From Schoenoplectus triqueter (taxonomy: Eukaryota > Streptophyta > Magnoliopsida > Poales > Cyperaceae): 45,916 nucleotides of DNA. The stretch lies in contig CAXKVV010000953.1 of the NCBI GenBank assembly GCA_964058805.1, positions 1 through 45,916 on the forward strand, in the 5' to 3' direction. Below the pieces are notes generated by a model. The model ran no database searches. It was not told the DNA's origin and was given only the letters and a program-made list of their open reading frames with translations. The position numbers were made by a program, and so were the translations under genes. Each line of letters begins with the position of its first letter. Position 1 is the first letter of the stretch. This document shows positions 1 through 12,988 of the stretch, one piece after another.

Positions 1-1364
1 ATATCGAAGTTTTAATTAGATAGTCTTATCATAGGTATAATTAGGAGTAATTATATTAATTTTCACGAAATTATATGCAGTTATGCGGCAAAAACTTTGA
101 AAAACTCAATCAACTAGTTTAACTGCTGTTTTATAATGCATCTTACTTATGTTTTGTGCAAACTTAGTATCGTAGAATATTTATATCGAAGCATTAATTG
201 GATAATCTTCTAACAGGAATAATTAAGAGTAATTATATTATTTTTTATGAAATTATAAGTAGTTATGAGATAATAATTTTTGAAAATCTTAAACAGCTTT
301 GTTTAAAAAGCAGTTTCTAATGTATCTTATTTATGTTTTATGAAAAAAAAAATACTGTTATAGGATATTCATATCGGAGTGTCAATTGGATAATTATATA
401 ATAGACATAATTGGGAGTAATTATATTAATTTGCGCGACGTTATGTGTAGTTATGCAGTAAATTTTTTTAAAAAGCTCAAACAACTTGTTTAAACAGATA
501 TTTTTAATGCATCTTACTTATTTTTTATACAAAATTCGTGTTGTAGAATGTTCATATCGAAGTGTTAATTGGATAATGTTCTAATAGGCATAATTAGGAG
601 TAATTATATTAATTTTCATGAAATTTTGTGTCGTTATGAGGCAATAAATGTTAAAAGTCTTAAACAACTTGTTTAAACAGCAATGTGTAATGTATCTTAC
701 TTAGTCTTATGAAAAATTAGTGTCCTCTGATATTCATATCGAAGTGTTAATTTGACGACCTTATAATAGATATGGTTAGAAGCAATTATATTAATTCGCG
801 CGAAATTATGTGCAGTTTTGATTAAAAAAATGTTGAAAATCTTAAACTACTTGTTTAAAAAAAAAGATTCGAATGCATCTTACTTATATTTGTGCAAAAT
901 TAGCGTTATAGAATATTCATATCTAAGTTTTAGCTGGATAATCATATAATAGGCATAATTAGGAGTAATTATTCTAATTTTCATGAAATTATATATAGTT
1001 ACGCGGCCAACAAATTTTAAAAACTCAAACAACTTGTTTGAACAACTGTTTTTAATGCATCTCATTTATGTTTTGTGCAAAATTTGTGTCGGGCAACGTT
1101 CATATCGAAGTGTTCATTGGATAATCTACTAATAGGTATAATTAGGAGGAATTATATTAATTTTCACGAAATTATGTATAGTTATGAGTCAAAAAATGTT
1201 AAAAATCTTAATCAACTTGTTTAAACAGCAGTTCCTAATATATCTTACTTACGTTTTATGAAAATTTAGTGTCGTAGGATATTCATATCGCAGTGCTAAT
1301 TGAACAATCTTATAATAGACATAATTAGGAGTAATTATATCAATTTGCACGAAATTATATGTAC

Positions 1365-1425
1365 TTATGCGGCCAAATTTTTTGAAAAACACAAACAACT
1401 TGTTTAAACAGCTGTTTTTAATGCA
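1365..1425 (+). repeat. Representative dyad-symmetry cluster in a satellite monomer (monomer 8)
   Basis: Three overlapping inverted repeats lie within about 30 bp: AAACAA-C-TTGTTT, GTTTAAAC and AAACAGCTGTTT. GTTTAAAC is intact in 9 of the 18 monomers (3, 4, 7, 8, 10, 11, 15, 16, 18) and AACTTGTTTAAACAG in 8. This is the best-conserved part of the monomer. A second dyad, ATAATTA-GGAG-TAATTAT, lies upstream and is exact in monomers 1, 4, 6 and 8. Protein binding or cruciform formation is inference. Confidence 0.7.
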
Positions 1426-2928
1426 TCCCTACTTATGTCTCGTGCAAAATTAGTGTCATAGAATGTTCACATCGAACTGTTAATTGGCTGATATTTTAAT
1501 GAACATAATCAGGAGTAATTATATTATTTTTTATGAAATTATATGTAGTTATGAGGCCAAAAATGTTGAAAAACTTAACTTTTTTAAATAGCGGTTTCTA
1601 ATGCATCTTACTTATGTTTTGGGGAAAAATAGTGCCCTAAAATATTCGTTTTGAAGTGTTAATTGAACAATCTCATAATAGGCACTATTATGAGTGAATT
1701 ATATTAATTTACACCAAATTATGTGTAGTTATGCGGCCAAATATTTTTATAAAGGCGAACAACTTGTTTAAACAGCGGCTTCTAACGCATCTTACTTATG
1801 TTTTGTGCAATATTAGCGTTATAGAATATTCATATCGATATTTTAGTTGGACAATTTTATAATTGGCGTAATTAGGAGTAATTGTACTAATTTTCACGAA
1901 ATTATACGTAGTTATGGGGCCAAAAATTTTGAAAGCCTCAAACAACTTGTTTAAACAGCAGTTTTTAATGCATCTTACTTATGTTTTACGCAAAATTAGC
2001 GTCATGAAATATTCATATCGAAGTTTTAATAGGACAATCTTATAATAGGTGTAACAAGGAGTAATTATTTTAATTTGCACCAATTTTGTGTAGTTGCGCG
2101 GCCAAAAATTTTCATAAAGCCAAACAACTTGTTTAGACAACAGTTTTTAACGCATATTACTTATGTTTTGTGCAAAATTAGCGTTATAGAATATTCATAT
2201 CAAGGTTTTAGTTGGACAACTTTATAATAGGAGTAATTAGGAGTAGTTATATTAATTTTCACGAAATTATGTGTAGTTATGAGGGCGAAAATGTTGAAAA
2301 CTCAAATATATTTTTTAAATAGCAGTTTCTAATGCATCTTACTTACGTTTTGTTAAAAACATGTAACGTAGAATATTCATATCAAAGTGTTTAAGTGAAA
2401 AATCTTATAACAGGTGTAATTCGGAGTAATTATATTAATTTATACGAAATGTGTGTAGTTATGCGGCCAAAAAATTTAGAAACATCAAGCAACTTGTTAA
2501 AACAACCGTTTTTAATGCATCTTACTTATGTTTTGTGCAAAATTAGTGTTATAGGATATTCATATCGAAGTTTTATTGAAAGAATCTTACAATAGGCATG
2601 TTTAGGAGTAGTTATATTAATTTATAATAAATTATGTGTAGCTGTGCAGCCATATCTTTTGAAAAACTCAAATAACTTGTTTAAACAGCTGTTTTTAATG
2701 CATCTTACTTTTGTTTTGTGCAAAATTAGTGTCGTAGAATATTCATATCGAAGTTTTAATTAGAAGATCATATAATAGGCATGCTTAGGGGTAGTAATAT
2801 TAATTTATAAGAAATTATGTGTAATTGTGCGGCCCAAAAATCTTAAAAAGCTCAAACAACTTGTTTAAACAGCTGTTTTTAAGGCCTCCTACTTATGTTT
2901 TGTGCAAAATTAGTGTTGTAGAATTCTC

Positions 2929-3063
2929 ATATTGAAGTGTTCACTAAATTATGTGTAGTTATGGGGGCAAAAAATATTTGAAACACTCAAATAACTTTTT
3001 CAAATAGCTGTTTCTAACGCATCTTACTTATGTTCTGGGAGAAAATAGTGTCGTAGAATATTC
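2929..3063 (+). repeat. Internally deleted monomer 17 of the HOR unit
   Basis: This monomer is 135 bp against ~183 bp for its neighbours. Aligned to monomer 18, it lacks about 48 bp between GAAGTGTT and the CAC(G/T)AAATTATGTG segment, which removes the AT-rich dyad found in the other monomers. The deletion is present at the same place in all nine complete units, so it arose before the unit was amplified. It serves as a physical marker of unit register. Confidence 0.9.
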
Positions 3064-3247
3064 ATATCGAGGTGTTAATTGAACGATCTTATAATGGGCA
3101 TAAATAGGAGTAATTATATTAATTTGCATGAAACTATGTGTATATATGGGGGCCAAAAATTTAAAAAAAGTCAAACAATTCGTTTAAACAGCAGTTTTTA
3201 ATGCATCTTACTTTTGTTTTGTACCAAATTAGCGTCATAGAATATTC

Positions 3248-6200
3248 ATATCGAAGTTTTAATTAGATAGTCTTATCATAGGTATAATTAGGAGTAATTA
3301 TATTAATTTTCACGAAATTATATGCAGTTATGCGGCAAAAACTTTGAAAAACTCAATCAACTAGTTTAACTGCTGTTTTATAATGCATCTTACTTATGTT
3401 TTGTGCAAACTTAGTATCGTAGAATATTTATATCGAAGCATTAATTGGATAATCTTCTAACAGGAATAATTAAGAGTAATTATATTATTTTTTATGAAAT
3501 TATAAGTAGTTATGAGATAATAATTTTTGAAAATCTTAAACAGCTTTGTTTAAAAAGCAGTTTCTAATGTATCTTATTTATGTTTTATGAAAAAAAAAAT
3601 ACTGTTATAGGATATTCATATCGGAGTGTCAATTGGATAATTATATAATAGACATAATTGGGAGTAATTATATTAATTTGCGCGACGTTATGTGTAGTTA
3701 TGCAGTAAATTTTTTTAAAAAGCTCAAACAACTTGTTTAAACAGATATTTTTAATGCATCTTACTTATTTTTTATACAAAATTCGTGTTGTAGAATGTTC
3801 ATATCGAAGTGTTAATTGGATAATGTTCTAATAGGCATAATTAGGAGTAATTATATTAATTTTCATGAAATTTTGTGTCGTTATGAGGCAATAAATGTTA
3901 AAAGTCTTAAACAACTTGTTTAAACAGCAATGTGTAATGTATCTTACTTAGTCTTATGAAAAATTAGTGTCCTCTGATATTCATATCGAAGTGTTAATTT
4001 GACGACCTTATAATAGACATGGTTAGAAGCAATTATATTAATTCGCGCGAAATTATGTGCAGTTTTGATTAAAAAAATGTTGAAAATCTTAAACTACTTG
4101 TTTAAAAAAAAAGATTCGAATGCATCTTACTTATATTTGTGCAAAATTAGCGTTATAGAATATTCATATCTAAGTTTTAGCTGGATAATCATATAATAGG
4201 CATAATTAGGAGTAATTATTCTAATTTTCATGAAATTATATATAGTTACGCGGCCAACAAATTTTAAAAACTCAAACAACTTGTTTGAACAACTGTTTTT
4301 AATGCATCTCATTTATGTTTTGTGCAAAATTTGTGTCGGGCAACGTTCATATCGAAGTGTTCATTGGATAATCTACTAATAGGTATAATTAGGAGGAATT
4401 ATATTAATTTTCACGAAATTATGTATAGTTATGAGTCAAAAAATGTTAAAAATCTTAATCAACTTGTTTAAACAGCAGTTCCTAATATATCTTACTTACG
4501 TTTTATGAAAATTTAGTGTCGTAGGATATTCATATCGCAGTGCTAATTGAACAATCTTATAATAGACATAATTAGGAGTAATTATATCAATTTGCACGAA
4601 ATTATATGTACTTATGCGGCCAAATTTTTTGAAAAACACAAACAACTTGTTTAAACAGCTGTTTTTAATGCATCCCTACTTATGTCTCGTGCAAAATTAG
4701 TGTCATAGAATGTTCACATCGAACTGTTAATTGGCTGATATTTTAATGAACATAATCAGGAGTAATTATATTATTTTTTATGAAATTATATGTAGTTATG
4801 AGGCCAAAAATGTTGAAAAACTTAACTTTTTTAAATAGCGGTTTCTAATGCATCTTACTTATGTTTTGGGGAAAAATAGTGCCCTAAAATATTCGTTTTG
4901 AAGTGTTAATTGAACAATCTCATAATAGGCACTATTATGAGTGAATTATATTAATTTACACCAAATTATGTGTAGTTATGCGGCCAAATATTTTTATAAA
5001 GGCGAACAACTTGTTTAAACAGCGGCTTCTAACGCATCTTACTTATGTTTTGTGCAATATTAGCGTTATAGAATATTCATATCGATATTTTAGTTGGACA
5101 ATTTTATAATTGGCGTAATTAGGAGTAATTGTACTAATTTTCACGAAATTATACGTAGTTATGGGGCCAAAAATTTTGAAAGCCTCAAACAACTTGTTTA
5201 AACAGCAGTTTTTAATGCATCTTACTTATGTTTTACGCAAAATTAGCGTCATGAAATATTCATATCGAAGTTTTAATAGGACAATCTTATAATAGGTGTA
5301 ACAAGGAGTAATTATTTTAATTTGCACCAATTTTGTGTAGTTGCGCGGCCAAAAATTTTCATAAAGCCAAACAACTTGTTTAGACAACAGTTTTTAACGC
5401 ATATTACTTATGTTTTGTGCAAAATTAGCGTTATAGAATATTCATATCAAGGTTTTAGTTGGACAACTTTATAATAGGAGTAATTAGGAGTAGTTATATT
5501 AATTTTCACGAAATTATGTGTAGTTATGAGGGCGAAAATGTTGAAAACTCAAATATATTTTTTAAATAGCAGTTTCTAATGCATCTTACTTACGTTTTGT
5601 TAAAAACATGTAACGTAGAATATTCATATCAAAGTGTTTAAGTGAAAAATCTTATAACAGGTGTAATTCGGAGTAATTATATTAATTTATACGAAATGTG
5701 TGTAGTTATGCGGCCAAAAAATTTAGAAACATCAAGCAACTTGTTAAAACAACCGTTTTTAATGCATCTTACTTATGTTTTGTGCAAAATTAGTGTTATA
5801 GGATATTCATATCGAAGTTTTATTGAAAGAATCTTACAATAGGCATGTTTAGGAGTAGTTATATTAATTTATAATAAATTATGTGTAGCTGTGCAGCCAT
5901 ATCTTTTGAAAAACTCAAATAACTTGTTTAAACAGCTGTTTTTAATGCATCTTACTTTTGTTTTGTGCAAAATTAGTGTCGTAGAATATTCATATCGAAG
6001 TTTTAATTAGAAGATCATATAATAGGCATGCTTAGGGGTAGTAATATTAATTTATAAGAAATTATGTGTAATTGTGCGGCCCAAAAATCTTAAAAAGCTC
6101 AAACAACTTGTTTAAACAGCTGTTTTTAAGGCCTCCTACTTATGTTTTGTGCAAAATTAGTGTTGTAGAATTCTCATATTGAAGTGTTCACTAAATTATG

Positions 6201-6494
6201 TGTAGTTATGGGGGCAAAAAATATTTGAAACACTCAAATAACTTTTTCAAATAGCTGTTTCTAACGCATCTTACTTATGTTCTGGGAGAAAATAGTGTCG
6301 TAGAATATTCATATCGAGGTGTTAATTGAACGATCTTATAATGGGCATAAATAGGAGTAATTATATTAATTTGCATGAAACTATGTGTATATATGGGGGC
6401 CAAAAATTTAAAAAAAGTCAAACAATTCGTTTAAACAGCAGTTTTTAATGCATCTTACTTTTGTTTTGTACCAAATTAGCGTCATAGAATATTC
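3248..6494 (+). repeat. HOR unit 2
   Basis: Length 3,247 bp. It matches unit 1 except for C at the position equivalent to 769. Units 2, 3 and 4 look the same at every diagnostic site I checked. Confidence 0.95.
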
Positions 6495-9400
6495 ATATCG
6501 AAGTTTTAATTAGATAGTCTTATCATAGGTATAATTAGGAGTAATTATATTAATTTTCACGAAATTATATGCAGTTATGCGGCAAAAACTTTGAAAAACT
6601 CAATCAACTAGTTTAACTGCTGTTTTATAATGCATCTTACTTATGTTTTGTGCAAACTTAGTATCGTAGAATATTTATATCGAAGCATTAATTGGATAAT
6701 CTTCTAACAGGAATAATTAAGAGTAATTATATTATTTTTTATGAAATTATAAGTAGTTATGAGATAATAATTTTTGAAAATCTTAAACAGCTTTGTTTAA
6801 AAAGCAGTTTCTAATGTATCTTATTTATGTTTTATGAAAAAAAAAATACTGTTATAGGATATTCATATCGGAGTGTCAATTGGATAATTATATAATAGAC
6901 ATAATTGGGAGTAATTATATTAATTTGCGCGACGTTATGTGTAGTTATGCAGTAAATTTTTTTAAAAAGCTCAAACAACTTGTTTAAACAGATATTTTTA
7001 ATGCATCTTACTTATTTTTTATACAAAATTCGTGTTGTAGAATGTTCATATCGAAGTGTTAATTGGATAATGTTCTAATAGGCATAATTAGGAGTAATTA
7101 TATTAATTTTCATGAAATTTTGTGTCGTTATGAGGCAATAAATGTTAAAAGTCTTAAACAACTTGTTTAAACAGCAATGTGTAATGTATCTTACTTAGTC
7201 TTATGAAAAATTAGTGTCCTCTGATATTCATATCGAAGTGTTAATTTGACGACCTTATAATAGACATGGTTAGAAGCAATTATATTAATTCGCGCGAAAT
7301 TATGTGCAGTTTTGATTAAAAAAATGTTGAAAATCTTAAACTACTTGTTTAAAAAAAAAGATTCGAATGCATCTTACTTATATTTGTGCAAAATTAGCGT
7401 TATAGAATATTCATATCTAAGTTTTAGCTGGATAATCATATAATAGGCATAATTAGGAGTAATTATTCTAATTTTCATGAAATTATATATAGTTACGCGG
7501 CCAACAAATTTTAAAAACTCAAACAACTTGTTTGAACAACTGTTTTTAATGCATCTCATTTATGTTTTGTGCAAAATTTGTGTCGGGCAACGTTCATATC
7601 GAAGTGTTCATTGGATAATCTACTAATAGGTATAATTAGGAGGAATTATATTAATTTTCACGAAATTATGTATAGTTATGAGTCAAAAAATGTTAAAAAT
7701 CTTAATCAACTTGTTTAAACAGCAGTTCCTAATATATCTTACTTACGTTTTATGAAAATTTAGTGTCGTAGGATATTCATATCGCAGTGCTAATTGAACA
7801 ATCTTATAATAGACATAATTAGGAGTAATTATATCAATTTGCACGAAATTATATGTACTTATGCGGCCAAATTTTTTGAAAAACACAAACAACTTGTTTA
7901 AACAGCTGTTTTTAATGCATCCCTACTTATGTCTCGTGCAAAATTAGTGTCATAGAATGTTCACATCGAACTGTTAATTGGCTGATATTTTAATGAACAT
8001 AATCAGGAGTAATTATATTATTTTTTATGAAATTATATGTAGTTATGAGGCCAAAAATGTTGAAAAACTTAACTTTTTTAAATAGCGGTTTCTAATGCAT
8101 CTTACTTATGTTTTGGGGAAAAATAGTGCCCTAAAATATTCGTTTTGAAGTGTTAATTGAACAATCTCATAATAGGCACTATTATGAGTGAATTATATTA
8201 ATTTACACCAAATTATGTGTAGTTATGCGGCCAAATATTTTTATAAAGGCGAACAACTTGTTTAAACAGCGGCTTCTAACGCATCTTACTTATGTTTTGT
8301 GCAATATTAGCGTTATAGAATATTCATATCGATATTTTAGTTGGACAATTTTATAATTGGCGTAATTAGGAGTAATTGTACTAATTTTCACGAAATTATA
8401 CGTAGTTATGGGGCCAAAAATTTTGAAAGCCTCAAACAACTTGTTTAAACAGCAGTTTTTAATGCATCTTACTTATGTTTTACGCAAAATTAGCGTCATG
8501 AAATATTCATATCGAAGTTTTAATAGGACAATCTTATAATAGGTGTAACAAGGAGTAATTATTTTAATTTGCACCAATTTTGTGTAGTTGCGCGGCCAAA
8601 AATTTTCATAAAGCCAAACAACTTGTTTAGACAACAGTTTTTAACGCATATTACTTATGTTTTGTGCAAAATTAGCGTTATAGAATATTCATATCAAGGT
8701 TTTAGTTGGACAACTTTATAATAGGAGTAATTAGGAGTAGTTATATTAATTTTCACGAAATTATGTGTAGTTATGAGGGCGAAAATGTTGAAAACTCAAA
8801 TATATTTTTTAAATAGCAGTTTCTAATGCATCTTACTTACGTTTTGTTAAAAACATGTAACGTAGAATATTCATATCAAAGTGTTTAAGTGAAAAATCTT
8901 ATAACAGGTGTAATTCGGAGTAATTATATTAATTTATACGAAATGTGTGTAGTTATGCGGCCAAAAAATTTAGAAACATCAAGCAACTTGTTAAAACAAC
9001 CGTTTTTAATGCATCTTACTTATGTTTTGTGCAAAATTAGTGTTATAGGATATTCATATCGAAGTTTTATTGAAAGAATCTTACAATAGGCATGTTTAGG
9101 AGTAGTTATATTAATTTATAATAAATTATGTGTAGCTGTGCAGCCATATCTTTTGAAAAACTCAAATAACTTGTTTAAACAGCTGTTTTTAATGCATCTT
9201 ACTTTTGTTTTGTGCAAAATTAGTGTCGTAGAATATTCATATCGAAGTTTTAATTAGAAGATCATATAATAGGCATGCTTAGGGGTAGTAATATTAATTT
9301 ATAAGAAATTATGTGTAATTGTGCGGCCCAAAAATCTTAAAAAGCTCAAACAACTTGTTTAAACAGCTGTTTTTAAGGCCTCCTACTTATGTTTTGTGCA

Positions 9401-9741
9401 AAATTAGTGTTGTAGAATTCTCATATTGAAGTGTTCACTAAATTATGTGTAGTTATGGGGGCAAAAAATATTTGAAACACTCAAATAACTTTTTCAAATA
9501 GCTGTTTCTAACGCATCTTACTTATGTTCTGGGAGAAAATAGTGTCGTAGAATATTCATATCGAGGTGTTAATTGAACGATCTTATAATGGGCATAAATA
9601 GGAGTAATTATATTAATTTGCATGAAACTATGTGTATATATGGGGGCCAAAAATTTAAAAAAAGTCAAACAATTCGTTTAAACAGCAGTTTTTAATGCAT
9701 CTTACTTTTGTTTTGTACCAAATTAGCGTCATAGAATATTC
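6495..9741 (+). repeat. HOR unit 3
   Basis: Length 3,247 bp. No difference from unit 2 was seen at the diagnostic positions. Confidence 0.95.
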
Positions 9742-12700
9742 ATATCGAAGTTTTAATTAGATAGTCTTATCATAGGTATAATTAGGAGTAATTATATTAA
9801 TTTTCACGAAATTATATGCAGTTATGCGGCAAAAACTTTGAAAAACTCAATCAACTAGTTTAACTGCTGTTTTATAATGCATCTTACTTATGTTTTGTGC
9901 AAACTTAGTATCGTAGAATATTTATATCGAAGCATTAATTGGATAATCTTCTAACAGGAATAATTAAGAGTAATTATATTATTTTTTATGAAATTATAAG
10001 TAGTTATGAGATAATAATTTTTGAAAATCTTAAACAGCTTTGTTTAAAAAGCAGTTTCTAATGTATCTTATTTATGTTTTATGAAAAAAAAAATACTGTT
10101 ATAGGATATTCATATCGGAGTGTCAATTGGATAATTATATAATAGACATAATTGGGAGTAATTATATTAATTTGCGCGACGTTATGTGTAGTTATGCAGT
10201 AAATTTTTTTAAAAAGCTCAAACAACTTGTTTAAACAGATATTTTTAATGCATCTTACTTATTTTTTATACAAAATTCGTGTTGTAGAATGTTCATATCG
10301 AAGTGTTAATTGGATAATGTTCTAATAGGCATAATTAGGAGTAATTATATTAATTTTCATGAAATTTTGTGTCGTTATGAGGCAATAAATGTTAAAAGTC
10401 TTAAACAACTTGTTTAAACAGCAATGTGTAATGTATCTTACTTAGTCTTATGAAAAATTAGTGTCCTCTGATATTCATATCGAAGTGTTAATTTGACGAC
10501 CTTATAATAGACATGGTTAGAAGCAATTATATTAATTCGCGCGAAATTATGTGCAGTTTTGATTAAAAAAATGTTGAAAATCTTAAACTACTTGTTTAAA
10601 AAAAAAGATTCGAATGCATCTTACTTATATTTGTGCAAAATTAGCGTTATAGAATATTCATATCTAAGTTTTAGCTGGATAATCATATAATAGGCATAAT
10701 TAGGAGTAATTATTCTAATTTTCATGAAATTATATATAGTTACGCGGCCAACAAATTTTAAAAACTCAAACAACTTGTTTGAACAACTGTTTTTAATGCA
10801 TCTCATTTATGTTTTGTGCAAAATTTGTGTCGGGCAACGTTCATATCGAAGTGTTCATTGGATAATCTACTAATAGGTATAATTAGGAGGAATTATATTA
10901 ATTTTCACGAAATTATGTATAGTTATGAGTCAAAAAATGTTAAAAATCTTAATCAACTTGTTTAAACAGCAGTTCCTAATATATCTTACTTACGTTTTAT
11001 GAAAATTTAGTGTCGTAGGATATTCATATCGCAGTGCTAATTGAACAATCTTATAATAGACATAATTAGGAGTAATTATATCAATTTGCACGAAATTATA
11101 TGTACTTATGCGGCCAAATTTTTTGAAAAACACAAACAACTTGTTTAAACAGCTGTTTTTAATGCATCCCTACTTATGTCTCGTGCAAAATTAGTGTCAT
11201 AGAATGTTCACATCGAACTGTTAATTGGCTGATATTTTAATGAACATAATCAGGAGTAATTATATTATTTTTTATGAAATTATATGTAGTTATGAGGCCA
11301 AAAATGTTGAAAAACTTAACTTTTTTAAATAGCGGTTTCTAATGCATCTTACTTATGTTTTGGGGAAAAATAGTGCCCTAAAATATTCGTTTTGAAGTGT
11401 TAATTGAACAATCTCATAATAGGCACTATTATGAGTGAATTATATTAATTTACACCAAATTATGTGTAGTTATGCGGCCAAATATTTTTATAAAGGCGAA
11501 CAACTTGTTTAAACAGCGGCTTCTAACGCATCTTACTTATGTTTTGTGCAATATTAGCGTTATAGAATATTCATATCGATATTTTAGTTGGACAATTTTA
11601 TAATTGGCGTAATTAGGAGTAATTGTACTAATTTTCACGAAATTATACGTAGTTATGGGGCCAAAAATTTTGAAAGCCTCAAACAACTTGTTTAAACAGC
11701 AGTTTTTAATGCATCTTACTTATGTTTTACGCAAAATTAGCGTCATGAAATATTCATATCGAAGTTTTAATAGGACAATCTTATAATAGGTGTAACAAGG
11801 AGTAATTATTTTAATTTGCACCAATTTTGTGTAGTTGCGCGGCCAAAAATTTTCATAAAGCCAAACAACTTGTTTAGACAACAGTTTTTAACGCATATTA
11901 CTTATGTTTTGTGCAAAATTAGCGTTATAGAATATTCATATCAAGGTTTTAGTTGGACAACTTTATAATAGGAGTAATTAGGAGTAGTTATATTAATTTT
12001 CACGAAATTATGTGTAGTTATGAGGGCGAAAATGTTGAAAACTCAAATATATTTTTTAAATAGCAGTTTCTAATGCATCTTACTTACGTTTTGTTAAAAA
12101 CATGTAACGTAGAATATTCATATCAAAGTGTTTAAGTGAAAAATCTTATAACAGGTGTAATTCGGAGTAATTATATTAATTTATACGAAATGTGTGTAGT
12201 TATGCGGCCAAAAAATTTAGAAACATCAAGCAACTTGTTAAAACAACCGTTTTTAATGCATCTTACTTATGTTTTGTGCAAAATTAGTGTTATAGGATAT
12301 TCATATCGAAGTTTTATTGAAAGAATCTTACAATAGGCATGTTTAGGAGTAGTTATATTAATTTATAATAAATTATGTGTAGCTGTGCAGCCATATCTTT
12401 TGAAAAACTCAAATAACTTGTTTAAACAGCTGTTTTTAATGCATCTTACTTTTGTTTTGTGCAAAATTAGTGTCGTAGAATATTCATATCGAAGTTTTAA
12501 TTAGAAGATCATATAATAGGCATGCTTAGGGGTAGTAATATTAATTTATAAGAAATTATGTGTAATTGTGCGGCCCAAAAATCTTAAAAAGCTCAAACAA
12601 CTTGTTTAAACAGCTGTTTTTAAGGCCTCCTACTTATGTTTTGTGCAAAATTAGTGTTGTAGAATTCTCATATTGAAGTGTTCACTAAATTATGTGTAGT

Positions 12701-12988
12701 TATGGGGGCAAAAAATATTTGAAACACTCAAATAACTTTTTCAAATAGCTGTTTCTAACGCATCTTACTTATGTTCTGGGAGAAAATAGTGTCGTAGAAT
12801 ATTCATATCGAGGTGTTAATTGAACGATCTTATAATGGGCATAAATAGGAGTAATTATATTAATTTGCATGAAACTATGTGTATATATGGGGGCCAAAAA
12901 TTTAAAAAAAGTCAAACAATTCGTTTAAACAGCAGTTTTTAATGCATCTTACTTTTGTTTTGTACCAAATTAGCGTCATAGAATATTC
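9742..12988 (+). repeat. HOR unit 4
   Basis: Length 3,247 bp. No difference from units 2-3 was seen at the diagnostic positions. Confidence 0.95.

Larger units (their letters stand above)
1..3247 (+). repeat. HOR unit 1 (reference unit)
   Basis: Used here as the reference for unit coordinates. Its only private difference seen is T at 769 where all later units have C. Position 436 is C (GCGCGACG), the A-run in monomer 5 near 858-866 is 9 long, and the A-run in monomer 2 is 10 long. Confidence 0.95.

Noticed and set aside
880..1065. 61-residue minus-strand open frame repeated once per unit (880, 4127, 7374 and onward)
   Set aside because: It recurs only because the satellite unit recurs, lies across two noncoding monomers, and shows no family resemblance or gene structure.
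1636..1660. TTCGTTTTGAAG as a possible CENP-B-like box
   Set aside because: It lacks the required core of the CENP-B box and is simply a diverged version of the common TTCATATCGAAG phrase.
2395..2595. 66-residue plus-strand open frame repeated once per unit
   Set aside because: It starts at GTG, not ATG, and spans satellite monomers. Conservation reflects unit homogenisation, not selection on a protein.
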